Shown here: positions 24,571 to 33,272 of the stretch, piece after piece
Position numbering within the stretch: position 1 is the first letter of the stretch
Layout of the letters: every line of letters begins with the position of its first letter
Source: CF-13 sp035279665
GTDB lineage: Bacteria; Chloroflexota; Dormibacteria; CF-121
Direction: 5' to 3'
DNA length: 64,000 bases
NCBI GenBank assembly: GCA_035279665.1
Contig: DATEHI010000031.1
Span: 62,001 to 126,000 of the forward strand
Program-made: the position numbers and the translations under genes
The notes under the pieces: generated by a model
Database searches by the model: none
Told to the model about the DNA's origin: nothing
The model's input: the letters and a program-made list of their open reading frames with translations, nothing else

Positions 24571-25944
24571 CTAGTCGCCCTGGTCGTCCGCCCGCATGAT
24601 GAGCTGACCCCGGATCTCGCCGCCAGGATGGTTCGGCAACGTATGGACGTTTACGTAGGCATCACCGCTTCGAATATCGGTGAGTAGCTCCGCGAGTGGA
24701 TGCCCGGCGAGCGGTCCCTTGAAGTCCGCAGCCGTAAACGTGCCCTGCGACAGGAGACCGTTGACCGTTCCGGTTGGCGTGTCGGACTTGAAGAGGAAGA
24801 CGACAACCGGACCATTTACGCCAGGGCCGTTGAGATGGATGTGCGCCTGGAAAACTCCGCTGATGTTGTGGACCTCCAGCCGGTAATGGATGGTGCCTCC
24901 GTGCTCGTCCATCCAGAACACGGCGCGACCGGTGGCGAGAGACGTACCGGGGGTCGACGCGTCACTCGTGATGACCTCGCCGCTACCGGTGAGGGACGCC
25001 TTGAACCCTTCGTCCCCGGAGCGCATCTGGCCCCGGATTTCGCCGCCGGGATGGTTGGGCAGGGTATGGACGTTGACGTAGGCATCGCCGCTGCGGATGT
25101 CGGTCAGCAGTTCCGAGAAGGGATGCCCAGAGAGCGGTCCGACCAGACTGGCGGCCGTGATGGTGCCCTCCGAGAGGATCCCATTGACTTCGCCCAGCGG
25201 GGTCGCAGACCTGAAGAGGAAGGCGACAACCGGGCCGTTGACCCCCGCCCCATTCACGTGGATGTGCGCCTGGAAGGCGCCGGTGAGGTGGAAAACGCTG
25301 AGCCGGTAGCGGAGCGCCTGCCCATCGTCACTCAGCCGGAAGGTCGCCAGCCCCGTCGCCAGTGAGGTCCCGGGCGCGGACGTGCCACTGGTGATGACTT
25401 CCTGCGTTCCAGTGAGGTGCGCGGCGAAGCCACTGTCCTCGCCGGCGTTGCCCAGCACCTGGCCGCGAATCTCGCCGCCCGGGTGATTCGGCAGCGTATG
25501 GACATTGACGTACGCATCACCATTGCGAATGTCTGTGAGGAGCTCTGAAAACGGATGGCCGAACAGAGGGCCGACGAAGTCAGCAGCCGAAATCGTGCCT
25601 TGCGAAAGCAGCCCGTTGACTTCGCCCGTTGGCTGAACCGACTTGAACAAGAAGACGACGACTGGACCGTTAACCCCGGCGCCATTCACGTGGATATGCG
25701 CCTGGAAGATCCCGGATAGGTGGGAGACGCTCAGGCGGTAGCGGAGTGCCTGCCCGTTGTCGGTTAGCCGGAACGTGGCGGTTCCGGTGGCCAGCGAAGG
25801 GCCGGGCATCGATGTCCCGGTGGTGATCACCTCCTGCGAGCCGGTGAGGCTGGCAACTGCTGGACCCTGTCGGGACGCGGTGGCCGAAGCCGTCGTGAAT
25901 GCTGAAATAACCAGCACACTGGCGATCGCCAAAAGTCGCCTCAT
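24571..25944 (-). CDS. Secreted protein with three CHRD domains
   Basis: 457-aa exported protein. Signal peptide about residues 1-24 (RRLLAIASVLVISAFTTASA). Then three tandem CHRD (chordin-type) domains of about 135 aa, at roughly 29-163, 172-306 and 310-449. Each has FQAHIHVNGAGVNGPVVVF-like and LLTDIRSGDAYVNVHTLPNH segments followed by PGGEIRGQ. The copies are clearly recent duplicates at DNA level as well. CHRD domains are found in extracellular proteins of unknown biochemical function; superoxide-dismutase-like folds have been suggested. GGAGGAGG lies before the ATG. Confidence 0.87.
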   Translation of the reverse strand: MRRLLAIASVLVISAFTTASATASRQGPAVASLTGSQEVITTGTSMPGPSLATGTATFRLTDNGQALRYRLSVSHLSGIFQAHIHVNGAGVNGPVVVFLFKSVQPTGEVNGLLSQGTISAADFVGPLFGHPFSELLTDIRNGDAYVNVHTLPNHPGGEIRGQVLGNAGEDSGFAAHLTGTQEVITSGTSAPGTSLATGLATFRLSDDGQALRYRLSVFHLTGAFQAHIHVNGAGVNGPVVAFLFRSATPLGEVNGILSEGTITAASLVGPLSGHPFSELLTDIRSGDAYVNVHTLPNHPGGEIRGQMRSGDEGFKASLTGSGEVITSDASTPGTSLATGRAVFWMDEHGGTIHYRLEVHNISGVFQAHIHLNGPGVNGPVVVFLFKSDTPTGTVNGLLSQGTFTAADFKGPLAGHPLAELLTDIRSGDAYVNVHTLPNHPGGEIRGQLIMRADDQGD

Positions 25945-26065
25945 CAGAATGCCTCCTCCAGAACCCTAAGCGCCTTGACGCGACGCCTTGGACGTTACCC
26001 CAACTGCCCGCCGAGGTCGAACCTTATCTCGGTTTCTTCGGGCGGTGGTTACAGTCGAGGCTGGG
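25945..26065. other. 121-bp intergenic region upstream of the CHRD gene
   Basis: Separates the CHRD gene start from the 3' end of the acyl-CoA dehydrogenase, both minus strand. Holds the CHRD Shine-Dalgarno (GGAGGAGG, about 9 bases before ATG 25944). I see no convincing -35/-10 pair or hairpin in it. Confidence 0.5.
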
Positions 26066-27196
26066 CTAGGGCCGGGCTCGGTCTCGAAAGAGGTCCCGGG
26101 CGATGATTTCCCGTTGGATCTCGGACGTCCCCTCGTAGATCCGGGGTGCGCGGACTTCCCGGTAGAGGTGTTCGAGCAGGTGCCCCTGCTCGAGCGCCAC
26201 CGCGCCGTGAACCTGGATCGCGACGTCGATCACCTGCTGGGCGGTCTCGGTGGCAAACAGCTTCGCCATCGCGGAACGCCGCGCGACGTGCGCGTCGCCT
26301 CGGTCATAGGCTTCCGCCGCCGAGTAGACCAGCGCCCGGGCCGCCTCGAGGCGGGTGGCCATCTCGGCCAGTTGATGGGAAACGGCCTGGAACTCTTTGA
26401 TGGCTCGCCCAAAGGCCTGCCTGGTGGAAGCGTGCCCGACGGCGGCATCCAGGGCCGCCTGGGCCATCCCGATGACAGAGGCGCCGACGCTCGGCCGGAA
26501 CAAGTCGAGCGTTCGCATCGCGAGCCTGAAGCCACCGTCGACTTCGCCCAGGACCTGCTGCTCCGGGACGAACACGCCATCCAGCTCGAGCCGACCGATC
26601 GGGTGCGCGGACAGCAGGTGAAGCGCGGTTCCGCTCAGCCCTTTGGCATCGGCACTCACGATAAAGGCGGTGATCCCCTTCGTTCCCGCCCCGAGCGTCG
26701 TCCGCGCAAAGACCGTGTAGACATCCGCATCGGGCGCGTTCGAAATGAAGACCTTCGTGCCGGACAGGCGGTAGCCCTTGCCGTCGCGCTCGGCCTGCAG
26801 GGCGAGCGCCCCGGCGTCCGTCCCGGCGCCCGGCTCGGTCAAGGCAAACGCCGCAACGGACTCGCCGCGAGCTACGGGGCCCGCATAGCGCGCCGCCACA
26901 CCATCTGAGCCGGCCAGCACGATCGGGTAGGCGCCGAGCGTTTGGATCGCGACCGCGTTCTCGGCCTGCGTTGACGCCCGGCCGAGGGCCTCGCGAACGA
27001 CACAGAGGTCCACGGCCGAGACACCCTCATCGCGCGTTCCGCCGGCCCGCCGGGGAAAGAGCCCGCCAAGCAATCCCTCATCGGCGAGGGCTCGGATGAG
27101 GCGGCGGTTGACCCTCCCCTCTTCGCCGCCGGCGGCGATTGTGGCTACTTTGCCGGCCACGTCCGTGGCAAAACGTGCGAGTTGCTCGCGGTCCAT
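26066..27196 (-). CDS. Acyl-CoA dehydrogenase
   Basis: 376-aa ACAD-fold flavoenzyme. Visible: AAFALTEPGAGTDAGAL (FAD/substrate), TKVFISNAPDADVYTVF, FGRAIKEFQAVSHQLAEM, and the C-terminal VHGAVALEQGHLLEHLYREV plus RIYEGTSEIQREIIARDL where the catalytic Glu lies in YEGTSE. Electrons would go to ETF (etfBA are in this window). ATG at 27196 overlaps the SDR stop (ATGA), so it is the last gene of a five-gene minus-strand operon. ACADs are part of known 2-aminobenzoyl-CoA gene sets. Confidence 0.9.
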   Translation of the reverse strand: MDREQLARFATDVAGKVATIAAGGEEGRVNRRLIRALADEGLLGGLFPRRAGGTRDEGVSAVDLCVVREALGRASTQAENAVAIQTLGAYPIVLAGSDGVAARYAGPVARGESVAAFALTEPGAGTDAGALALQAERDGKGYRLSGTKVFISNAPDADVYTVFARTTLGAGTKGITAFIVSADAKGLSGTALHLLSAHPIGRLELDGVFVPEQQVLGEVDGGFRLAMRTLDLFRPSVGASVIGMAQAALDAAVGHASTRQAFGRAIKEFQAVSHQLAEMATRLEAARALVYSAAEAYDRGDAHVARRSAMAKLFATETAQQVIDVAIQVHGAVALEQGHLLEHLYREVRAPRIYEGTSEIQREIIARDLFRDRARP

Positions 27197-27975
27197 CAGG
27201 ACTGCAGGGCCCCGCCGTCGAGGATGATGCCCTGACCGGTGATGCCCCTCGCCGTTTGAGAGCAGAGGAACGTGATCAGCGCGGCGACTTCGCCCGTGGT
27301 CATCAACCGGCCCTGGGGGCTGAAACCCTCGAGCATCTTGCGAGCGTCCTGTTCGGACCGCCCGGTCCGCGCCGAGATGTTGGCGGTCGAGGCGTCGGTC
27401 ATCCCTGTATCGACGTAGCCAGGGCAGACGGCATTGACCGTAATGCCCCGCGTGACGACCTCCGCCGCCACCGCCCGTGTCAGGCCCAGCAAGGCGTGCT
27501 TGGACGCGGCATAGGCGGCAATATAGGGCGCCCCGACTTTGGCCGCAATCGAGGCGACGCTGACGATCCGGCCCCACTTCGCCAGCAGCATCATCGGCAG
27601 GATCGCCCGGGTGCAATAAAAGGCACCAGTCGCGTTCACCCGCAGCATGCGGTCCCACATCTCATCGGTGGTATCGGTGAGCTTGGCGCTGCCCGCGATG
27701 CCGGCATTGTTCACGAGGATCAACGGTTCGCCGAGTGCGCTTTTGACCTGGGCGAGCATCCCCTCCACCTGCGCTCGATCGGTGACGTCGCAGACGAACG
27801 ACTCGCCGCGCTGCCCCGTGGCACGGATCGCCGCCACCGTGTCGGCCAGCTCATTGCCAGAGCGGGCCGCGACCGCGACATCCGCGCCGGCCGATGCCAG
27901 GGCAAGGGCGGCCTCGCGGCCGATGCCGCGCCCCCCGCCGGTAACGAGGGCAACGCGTCCGGTCAGCTCCGCCAA
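27196..27975 (-). CDS. SDR-family NAD(P)-dependent oxidoreductase
   Basis: 259-aa classical short-chain dehydrogenase. Cofactor motif ALVTGGGRGIGREAAL, NNAGIAG, catalytic Ser in VSVASIAAKVG and YxxxK in YAASKHALLGL (Tyr from AAYAASK), then VCPGYVDTGM. Probably a 3-hydroxyacyl-CoA or acetoacetyl-CoA reductase-like enzyme. TTG start at 27975 lies 2 bp after the stop of the dehydratase-like gene and overlaps the acyl-CoA dehydrogenase at its end. Confidence 0.88.
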   Translation of the reverse strand: MAELTGRVALVTGGGRGIGREAALALASAGADVAVAARSGNELADTVAAIRATGQRGESFVCDVTDRAQVEGMLAQVKSALGEPLILVNNAGIAGSAKLTDTTDEMWDRMLRVNATGAFYCTRAILPMMLLAKWGRIVSVASIAAKVGAPYIAAYAASKHALLGLTRAVAAEVVTRGITVNAVCPGYVDTGMTDASTANISARTGRSEQDARKMLEGFSPQGRLMTTGEVAALITFLCSQTARGITGQGIILDGGALQS

Positions 27976-27977
27976 CG

Positions 27978-28931
27978 TCAGTGCTCGCCCAGGATCTTGG
28001 TCAGCTTGGGCGGGTCGATGTTGCCGCCCGAAACGATGCAGGCGATGCGCCCCTTCCCCGCCTTCCCCGATAACGCCACCGCGAGGGCGACGGCGCCGGC
28101 TCCCTCGGCAATCACCCGATTGCGTTCCGCCATCAGGCGCAGGGCCGCCGCGATCTCCTCGAGGCTGGCCGTGAACGAGCCATCGAGCAGCCCCTGCGCC
28201 ATGACGAGCATCTGGGGGAACACGGTCTTGCTGCCGATGCCGTCGACGAACGAGGGCTGGTAATCGACCACCTGAGGCGACCCGGCTTTCAACGACGCGG
28301 TGAGCGGCGCGCCGGTCTCGGCTTCCACCGCGTAAATGCGGACCGATGGCTTGAGCGCGCGAAGTGCGGTGGCAATGCCGCCCGCCAGTCCGCCGCCGCC
28401 CCATGGAATGAGGACCGTGTCAACCTCGGGAAGGTCATCGAGCAGCTCGAGGCCGATGGTGCCGTTGCCGGCCATCACACGATCGTCATCGAAGGAATGG
28501 ATGAAGACGGCATCGATCCCGGGATAACTTCGATCGGTAAAGGTCTGCCACCAGCGGTCGAAGGGGACCTTGATCACGCGGCCGCCGAGCCGCTCGATCG
28601 CCTGTACCTTGGTGTCCGGCGCGTAGTCGGGCGCGATCACCGTGCACGGAACGCCGAGCCGGCGCGCGTTCCAGGCGGCCCCCTGTGCCATGTTGCCGGC
28701 GCTCGCGACCAGGACTCCTTTGGCCAGCTCGGTCTTCGACATCGCGCTCATCGCATTGGCGGCACCGCGAATCTTGAAGGACCCGATCGGCTGCAAGTTC
28801 TCCAGCTTGAGATAGATCTCAGCCGGCGCATCCCAAACGTTGAGCCGTACCAGCGGAGTGCGGATGGCGGCCGCGGCCACCACCGGCCGTGCGCGGCGGA
28901 TTTCGTCGACGTCGAGCCCGGTTGCCTTCAC
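27978..28931 (-). CDS. Threonine/serine dehydratase-like PLP enzyme
   Basis: 317-aa fold-type II PLP enzyme. Schiff-base Lys in QPIGSFKIRGAANAM, Asn-loop ASAGNMAQGAAWNARRLG (family usual SAGNHAQG, here Met for His), glycine-rich phosphate loop IPWGGGGLAGGIATAL, and CIVSGGNID near the end. No C-terminal ACT domain. Reaction would be deamination of a beta-hydroxy amino acid, or racemisation. Overlaps the cyclodeaminase-like gene start/stop; both use amino acids, so the operon may include amino acid conversion. Confidence 0.85.
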   Translation of the reverse strand: MKATGLDVDEIRRARPVVAAAAIRTPLVRLNVWDAPAEIYLKLENLQPIGSFKIRGAANAMSAMSKTELAKGVLVASAGNMAQGAAWNARRLGVPCTVIAPDYAPDTKVQAIERLGGRVIKVPFDRWWQTFTDRSYPGIDAVFIHSFDDDRVMAGNGTIGLELLDDLPEVDTVLIPWGGGGLAGGIATALRALKPSVRIYAVEAETGAPLTASLKAGSPQVVDYQPSFVDGIGSKTVFPQMLVMAQGLLDGSFTASLEEIAAALRLMAERNRVIAEGAGAVALAVALSGKAGKGRIACIVSGGNIDPPKLTKILGEH

Positions 28932-29923
28932 ATGTGTACCGTCTGACCGGTCCCGGTCTCGCGCGCCCGGCGAACGAGATAGGCGGCGGAGGCGACATCT
29001 TCTACCGCGAGCCCGAGTGATTTGAAGAGCGTCAGCTCAGCGGCCGAGCGCCGGCCCGGGTTCTTGCCGATGATGACGTCGCCAAGCTCTGCCTGGATGT
29101 GGTCACCGGTAACCGCCTCCTCCCGCATCGCGATCAGCAGGTCGCCGGCCTCGGCGAGCGCCGACTCGCGACGGTCCACGAACAGGCGCGCCGCCACCAT
29201 GGTGGCGGTGTCGATCTCGCGGGATGTGGGAATCGAGGATCCAACGGCGTTGATGTGAACGCCCTCCTTGAGCCACTCGCGCTTGACGATCGGTTCGGGG
29301 CTTGCGGTCACGGTGGCGACGAGATCGGCCTCTCGGACCGCAGCTTCGGCGCTCGGCGCTGCCTCGATCGGGAACCCGAAGCGGCGGCGCAGCTCCGACG
29401 CCAGGGCCGCGGCGTGTTCCGGGCTGCGACTCCAGATGCGGACGCGACGGAGCGGCCGGATGGCGGCAATCGCCTCGATGTGGGTGCGTGCCTGCACGCC
29501 GGCGCCCAGGATTGCCAGCTCGCTGGCATCAGGCCGGCCGAGCACGTCAGTCGCCACACCCGACACGGCCGCCGTGCGGATGGCCGTGATCGCGGCTCCG
29601 TCGAGCAGCGCGGAAAGGCGTCCCGTGTCCGCCTCAAAGAGGAGCACCGCGCCCTGGTGGGTATCGATGCCACGGCTGGCGTTGCCGGGGAAGACGGACA
29701 CGGCCTTCAGGCCGAGTGCGCCTTCCTGTCCCTTGAGCGGCGAGATATAACCGGGCATCAAGCCGAGGAAGCCACTCACCACGGGCACGCGCATCACGGT
29801 CCGCAATGGAACGAGTGCCTCTCCGCGAGCCAGCGCCGCCAGGGCGTCGCGCATCACCTTGATGCATTCCGGCATGGGCATCAGCTGCGCGACCTGCTCG
29901 CCGTTGAGGACGAGGACTTCCAT
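28928..29923 (-). CDS. Ornithine cyclodeaminase/mu-crystallin family protein
   Basis: 331-aa NAD(P)-binding protein of the OCD/mu-crystallin/alanine-dehydrogenase family. Substrate-side residues in VPLRTVMRVP and GALGLKAVSVFPGN (Lys), Rossmann motif AILGAGVQARTHIEAI, and AVGSSIPTSREIDTATM. Members are ketimine reductases, ornithine cyclodeaminases or amino-acid dehydrogenases; function is not resolved. ATG 29923 is chosen because it overlaps the aldo/keto reductase stop (ATGA), and homology starts there (MEVLVLNGEQV). Confidence 0.85.
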   Translation of the reverse strand: MEVLVLNGEQVAQLMPMPECIKVMRDALAALARGEALVPLRTVMRVPVVSGFLGLMPGYISPLKGQEGALGLKAVSVFPGNASRGIDTHQGAVLLFEADTGRLSALLDGAAITAIRTAAVSGVATDVLGRPDASELAILGAGVQARTHIEAIAAIRPLRRVRIWSRSPEHAAALASELRRRFGFPIEAAPSAEAAVREADLVATVTASPEPIVKREWLKEGVHINAVGSSIPTSREIDTATMVAARLFVDRRESALAEAGDLLIAMREEAVTGDHIQAELGDVIIGKNPGRRSAAELTLFKSLGLAVEDVASAAYLVRRARETGTGQTVHM

Positions 29924-30903
29924 CAGGCGGCCGCCGCCATCCGTGAGACCAGCGCCTCGCGCTCGTCGCTGGTCAGATGCACGTCGACGGCGTCGAGCCA
30001 CGGCCGGAACTGGTCGACCGTGCGCGGCCCGATCAGCGCCGAGGTGACCGCCGGGTGGCTGAGGACCCAGGCCAGCGCCAGCGTTCCGGTGTCCAGGCCG
30101 CGCTCAGCGGCAGCGCTACGCAGGGCGTCGATCGCCTTGAAGGTGCCAGCGGTCATCAAGTGCCCGTAGGGTTGCGGTCGAAGGTCGACGCGCGACCCCG
30201 CCGGTGGCCGCTCTCCCCACCGATACTTGCCGGTCAGCAGGCCGCCGGACGTCGGACTGTAGGGTGTGACGGCCATCCGCTCCTCGGTCGCAAGCGGCAG
30301 GACCTCATCTTCGATGGCGCGTTCCAGCAGGCTATAGCCGTTTTGCACCGATTGGTACCGATGGACGCCCAACCGGTCGCTGGCGGCTAGCGACTCGCGC
30401 AGTTGCGCGGCCGCGATGTTGCTGGCGCCGATATGCCGCACCTTTCCCGCGTGCATCAGGTCGTTCATCGTCTGCAGCGTCTCCTCGACGGGCGTGGCCG
30501 GGTCAGGCTCCATGATGACGTACAGGTCGAGGTAGTCGGTTTGGAGGCGACGGAGGCTGCCTTCAACCGCCTGCATGATGTGGCGTCGTGAGAGGCTCCG
30601 GTCGTTCGGGCCTTCGGCGATCGCGTAGAAGACCTTGGTGGAGAGCACCAGGCGGTCCCGCACCTTGCGCTCCATCAACCAGTCGCCGATGATCGTCTCC
30701 GAGACCCCACCTCCGTAGCTGTCGGCCGTGTCGAAATAGTTGATGCCGGCATCCCAGGCGCGGTCCATCAAGGCAAAGGCGGTCGCCTTGTCCTCCCCCT
30801 TTCCGAACAGTTCCGGCGCCGAGCCAACGCCGCCAAATCCCCCGCAGCCCAGCGCGAGCACCGAGACCTTCATCCCAGTTCGCCCGAACGCGCGGTACTC
30901 CAT
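29923..30903 (-). CDS. Aldo/keto reductase lacking the usual catalytic His
   Basis: 326-aa AKR TIM-barrel protein. N-terminal FGRTGMKVSVLALGCGGFGG, catalytic Asp and Tyr in NYFDTADSYGGG, Lys in LVLSTKVF, NADPH-end motif GPRTVDQ. The fourth tetrad residue, His of the usual HxPDP motif, is absent: the sequence reads DLYVIMEPDPATPVEETL, with Met at the His position (codon ATG). Activity may therefore be altered, as in AKRs that reduce double bonds. First gene of the minus operon AKR-OCD-dehydratase-SDR-ACAD. Confidence 0.85.
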   Translation of the reverse strand: MEYRAFGRTGMKVSVLALGCGGFGGVGSAPELFGKGEDKATAFALMDRAWDAGINYFDTADSYGGGVSETIIGDWLMERKVRDRLVLSTKVFYAIAEGPNDRSLSRRHIMQAVEGSLRRLQTDYLDLYVIMEPDPATPVEETLQTMNDLMHAGKVRHIGASNIAAAQLRESLAASDRLGVHRYQSVQNGYSLLERAIEDEVLPLATEERMAVTPYSPTSGGLLTGKYRWGERPPAGSRVDLRPQPYGHLMTAGTFKAIDALRSAAAERGLDTGTLALAWVLSHPAVTSALIGPRTVDQFRPWLDAVDVHLTSDEREALVSRMAAAA

Positions 30904-30958
30904 TCCCTTCGTCGAGATGGTAAGCGTTTTGGGCCATTGCTATCATCGGCAGCACCAG

Positions 30959-31741
30959 ATGTCCGTGCAGCAGAGGGCGCGCCTGCGCCACCAGTCCGAG
31001 ATTGCCGGCCGTCCCGTCGAGGGTGGCATGCTGCAATGGACGGTCGATCGGGATCTCGGGGCCCAGCATGTCATGGCATACCGGCTGGTGCTCGAACCCG
31101 ACTCCGCGCTGAGCCATGTTCACAGCGGCGCCGAGGAAGCCCTCTACGTCCTCGAAGGCACGGGCGAGGTCCGCGTCGAGGGGGTCACGCACCAGGTCGG
31201 CCCTGGGCAGGCGGTCTTCATCCCCGAGGGCGCCGAGCATACCTACGTCAATACCGGTGCGAGGCCGCTGGTTATGGTGGGCGCGATGGCGCCACCCATC
31301 GACCTCGGTGACATTCATCCAGCGATGCCGCGACTGGACCTGTCCGGCCTGAAATCCGCAAGTCTCAGCGAAGGGGCTGTCGCGCCGAGGATGATGGATG
31401 AGCGCCAGGTGAGGCCCACGCTGATGGGCGAACGGAGCTTCCGGGTGCTGGTCAGTCCCGAGGTCGGATGCCGCCAGATGACCCAGTTCACGGGCGTAAT
31501 CCCCACGGGTCGGGCGCCGCTCCATGCCCACCCCCACGAAGAGGCGGTCTACGTGCTAGCCGGGACCGGCCGGCTCTGGATCGAGGATGCGGCGGTCGGC
31601 GACTTGCGCGCCGGCTCCGTGGTCTTCTTCCCCATCGGCATTCGGCACACCCTGGAAAACACGGGCCGCGAAGACATGAAGGTGCTGGGCGCCTTCTCGC
31701 CGGCTGGGTCACCCGAAGCGAAGCTGCCGCCGAGCCACTAG
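30959..31741 (+). CDS. Bicupin protein
   Basis: 260-aa protein with two cupin_2 barrels. First: ALSHVHSGAEEALYVLEG and FIPEGAEHTYVNTG; second: APLHAHPHEEAVYVLAG and FFPIGIRHTLENTG. Both retain His/His/Glu/His metal ligands. Two-cupin proteins of this size include (S)-ureidoglycine aminohydrolase, which would follow allantoate amidohydrolase in the purine pathway, but also quercetinase-like and gentisate-like enzymes; assignment is open. ATG 30959 is preferred; an upstream in-frame ATG at 30917 exists. Divergent from the AKR operon. Confidence 0.75.
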   Translation: MSVQQRARLRHQSEIAGRPVEGGMLQWTVDRDLGAQHVMAYRLVLEPDSALSHVHSGAEEALYVLEGTGEVRVEGVTHQVGPGQAVFIPEGAEHTYVNTGARPLVMVGAMAPPIDLGDIHPAMPRLDLSGLKSASLSEGAVAPRMMDERQVRPTLMGERSFRVLVSPEVGCRQMTQFTGVIPTGRAPLHAHPHEEAVYVLAGTGRLWIEDAAVGDLRAGSVVFFPIGIRHTLENTGREDMKVLGAFSPAGSPEAKLPPSH

Positions 31742-31744
31742 CGT

Positions 31745-32425
31745 CTACATTCCGAGGTAAGCCCGCTGCATCTGCGGGTTCTGGAGCAGTGAGGCTGCCG
31801 TGCCGGCGAGGACGACGCGGCCGCTCTGCAGGACGTAGCCTCGGTTGGCGATGCCCAGCGCCATGGTGGCGTTTTGCTCCACTACGAAGATCGTGATCCC
31901 GGTGGCATTCAGGCGCTGGATCGTCTCGAACTGCTGCTCCACCAGCACCGGCGCAAGGCCCATCGATGGCTCGTCCATGCAGAGGAAGCGCGGGCGGGAC
32001 ATCAGCGCCCGCGCCATGGCCAGCATCTGCTGCTCGCCGCCCGACATCGTGCCCCCTTTCTGCGCGCGCCGCTCCCGTAACCGCGGAAACATCTCCAGGA
32101 CGGTCTCGAGATCGTTGTCGATCTCCGCGCGTTCTTTCCGCATGAAGGCGCCCAGCATCAGGTTCTCGAGCACCGTCAAACGAGGAAAGATGCGCCGGGC
32201 CTCGGGCACGATTGCGATCCCGTGCGCAACGCGACGCGAGGTGTTCCAGCTGGTGATGTTCTCGCCCTCGTACCAGACCGATCCTCTCGCTGGCCGCACC
32301 GAGCCGATGACGGTCTTCATCGTCGTCGACTTGCCGGAGGCATTGCCGCCCAGCAAGCAGACGATCTCGCCGCGCCGGATCTCCATGCTGACGTCGCGCA
32401 GGGCAGGGACCGGGCCGTAGCGCAC
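31745..32425 (-). CDS. livF: Branched-chain amino acid-type ABC transporter ATPase (LivF)
   Basis: 226-aa ABC ATPase. Walker A CLLGGNASGKST (consensus usually GRNGAGKTT in LivF), ABC signature MSGGEQQMLAMARALM, Walker B FLCMDEPSMGLAP, His-switch region IFVVEQNA. GTG start at 32425, but homology continues about 7 residues upstream (LRLQAVEV) and only CTG codons are available there, so a CTG start at 32446 or 32440 is possible. Last gene of the liv operon, 49 bp after livG. Confidence 0.9.
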   Translation of the reverse strand: MRYGPVPALRDVSMEIRRGEIVCLLGGNASGKSTTMKTVIGSVRPARGSVWYEGENITSWNTSRRVAHGIAIVPEARRIFPRLTVLENLMLGAFMRKERAEIDNDLETVLEMFPRLRERRAQKGGTMSGGEQQMLAMARALMSRPRFLCMDEPSMGLAPVLVEQQFETIQRLNATGITIFVVEQNATMALGIANRGYVLQSGRVVLAGTAASLLQNPQMQRAYLGM

Positions 32426-32474
32426 CTCGACGGCCTGCAGCCGCAGGACGACATCCGCTTTGGGCGGAGTCGCG

Positions 32475-33272
32475 CTAGGCGGACGCTGCCCGTCGGCCGA
32501 GGTAGGCTTCGACGACTCTTGGATTGCTGTGAACCTCCTTGGGCAAGCCTTCCGCGATTTTCGCGCCGTGGTCCATGACGACGACGCGATCCGAGATTTC
32601 CATGACCAGTGGCATATGGTGTTCGATCAGGAAAATCGTAAGCCCGCGGTCGCGCATGGAACGAATCAGGCGTGCCATTTCGATGCGCTCGTACGGGTTC
32701 ATCCCGGCAGCCGGCTCATCCAGCAGGAGCAGCTTCGGCCGCGCGGCCAGCGCCCGGGCAATCTCCGTACGCCGACGGTTAGCGTACGAAAGGGTGAACG
32801 CCGGGTCGTCGAGCCTGGCCTCGAGCCGCTCGCGGAAGAGATCGATCGCCGTGAGCACCTCGGCCTGGGCGGCGCGCTCCGCCCGCAGTGTGCCGGGCCA
32901 GAACGTGACCGAGCCGAGCATGCCGCTTCGGGTCCAGTGATGAGTGCCGAGCAAAATGTTTTCCCGCACGGTGAGCTGGGGGAACACCCGGATGTTCTGA
33001 AACGTCCGGGCGATCCCATGGTGCGTGATCCGGTGAGCTGGCTGGCGCACCAGCTCGCGACCGAGCAACTGCACTGAGCCTGCAGTCGGTTTCAGAACCC
33101 CGGAGATCAGGTTGAAGACGGTGGTCTTGCCGGCACCGTTAGGGCCGACGAGACTGACAATCTCACCCTGGTTGACATCGACATCGAAGCGATCGACGGC
33201 GGTCAATCCGCCAAAGCGACAGGTCACGCCACGCATTTCCAGGACAGGTGGCCGTCCGCTCAGACTTTCCAC
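32475..33272 (-). CDS. livG: Branched-chain amino acid-type ABC transporter ATPase (LivG)
   Basis: 265-aa ABC ATPase. Walker A SLVGPNGAGKTTVFNL, LivG-specific GIARTFQNIRVFPQLTVREN, degenerate signature LSYANRRRTEIARALA (usual LSYGQQR), Walker B LLLLDEPAAGMNP, switch His in LIEHHM, and the C-terminal BCA-type extension PRVVEAYLG. Overlaps the livM stop by 13 bp. Together with LivF it forms the heterodimeric motor. Confidence 0.92.
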   Translation of the reverse strand: MESLSGRPPVLEMRGVTCRFGGLTAVDRFDVDVNQGEIVSLVGPNGAGKTTVFNLISGVLKPTAGSVQLLGRELVRQPAHRITHHGIARTFQNIRVFPQLTVRENILLGTHHWTRSGMLGSVTFWPGTLRAERAAQAEVLTAIDLFRERLEARLDDPAFTLSYANRRRTEIARALAARPKLLLLDEPAAGMNPYERIEMARLIRSMRDRGLTIFLIEHHMPLVMEISDRVVVMDHGAKIAEGLPKEVHSNPRVVEAYLGRRAASA

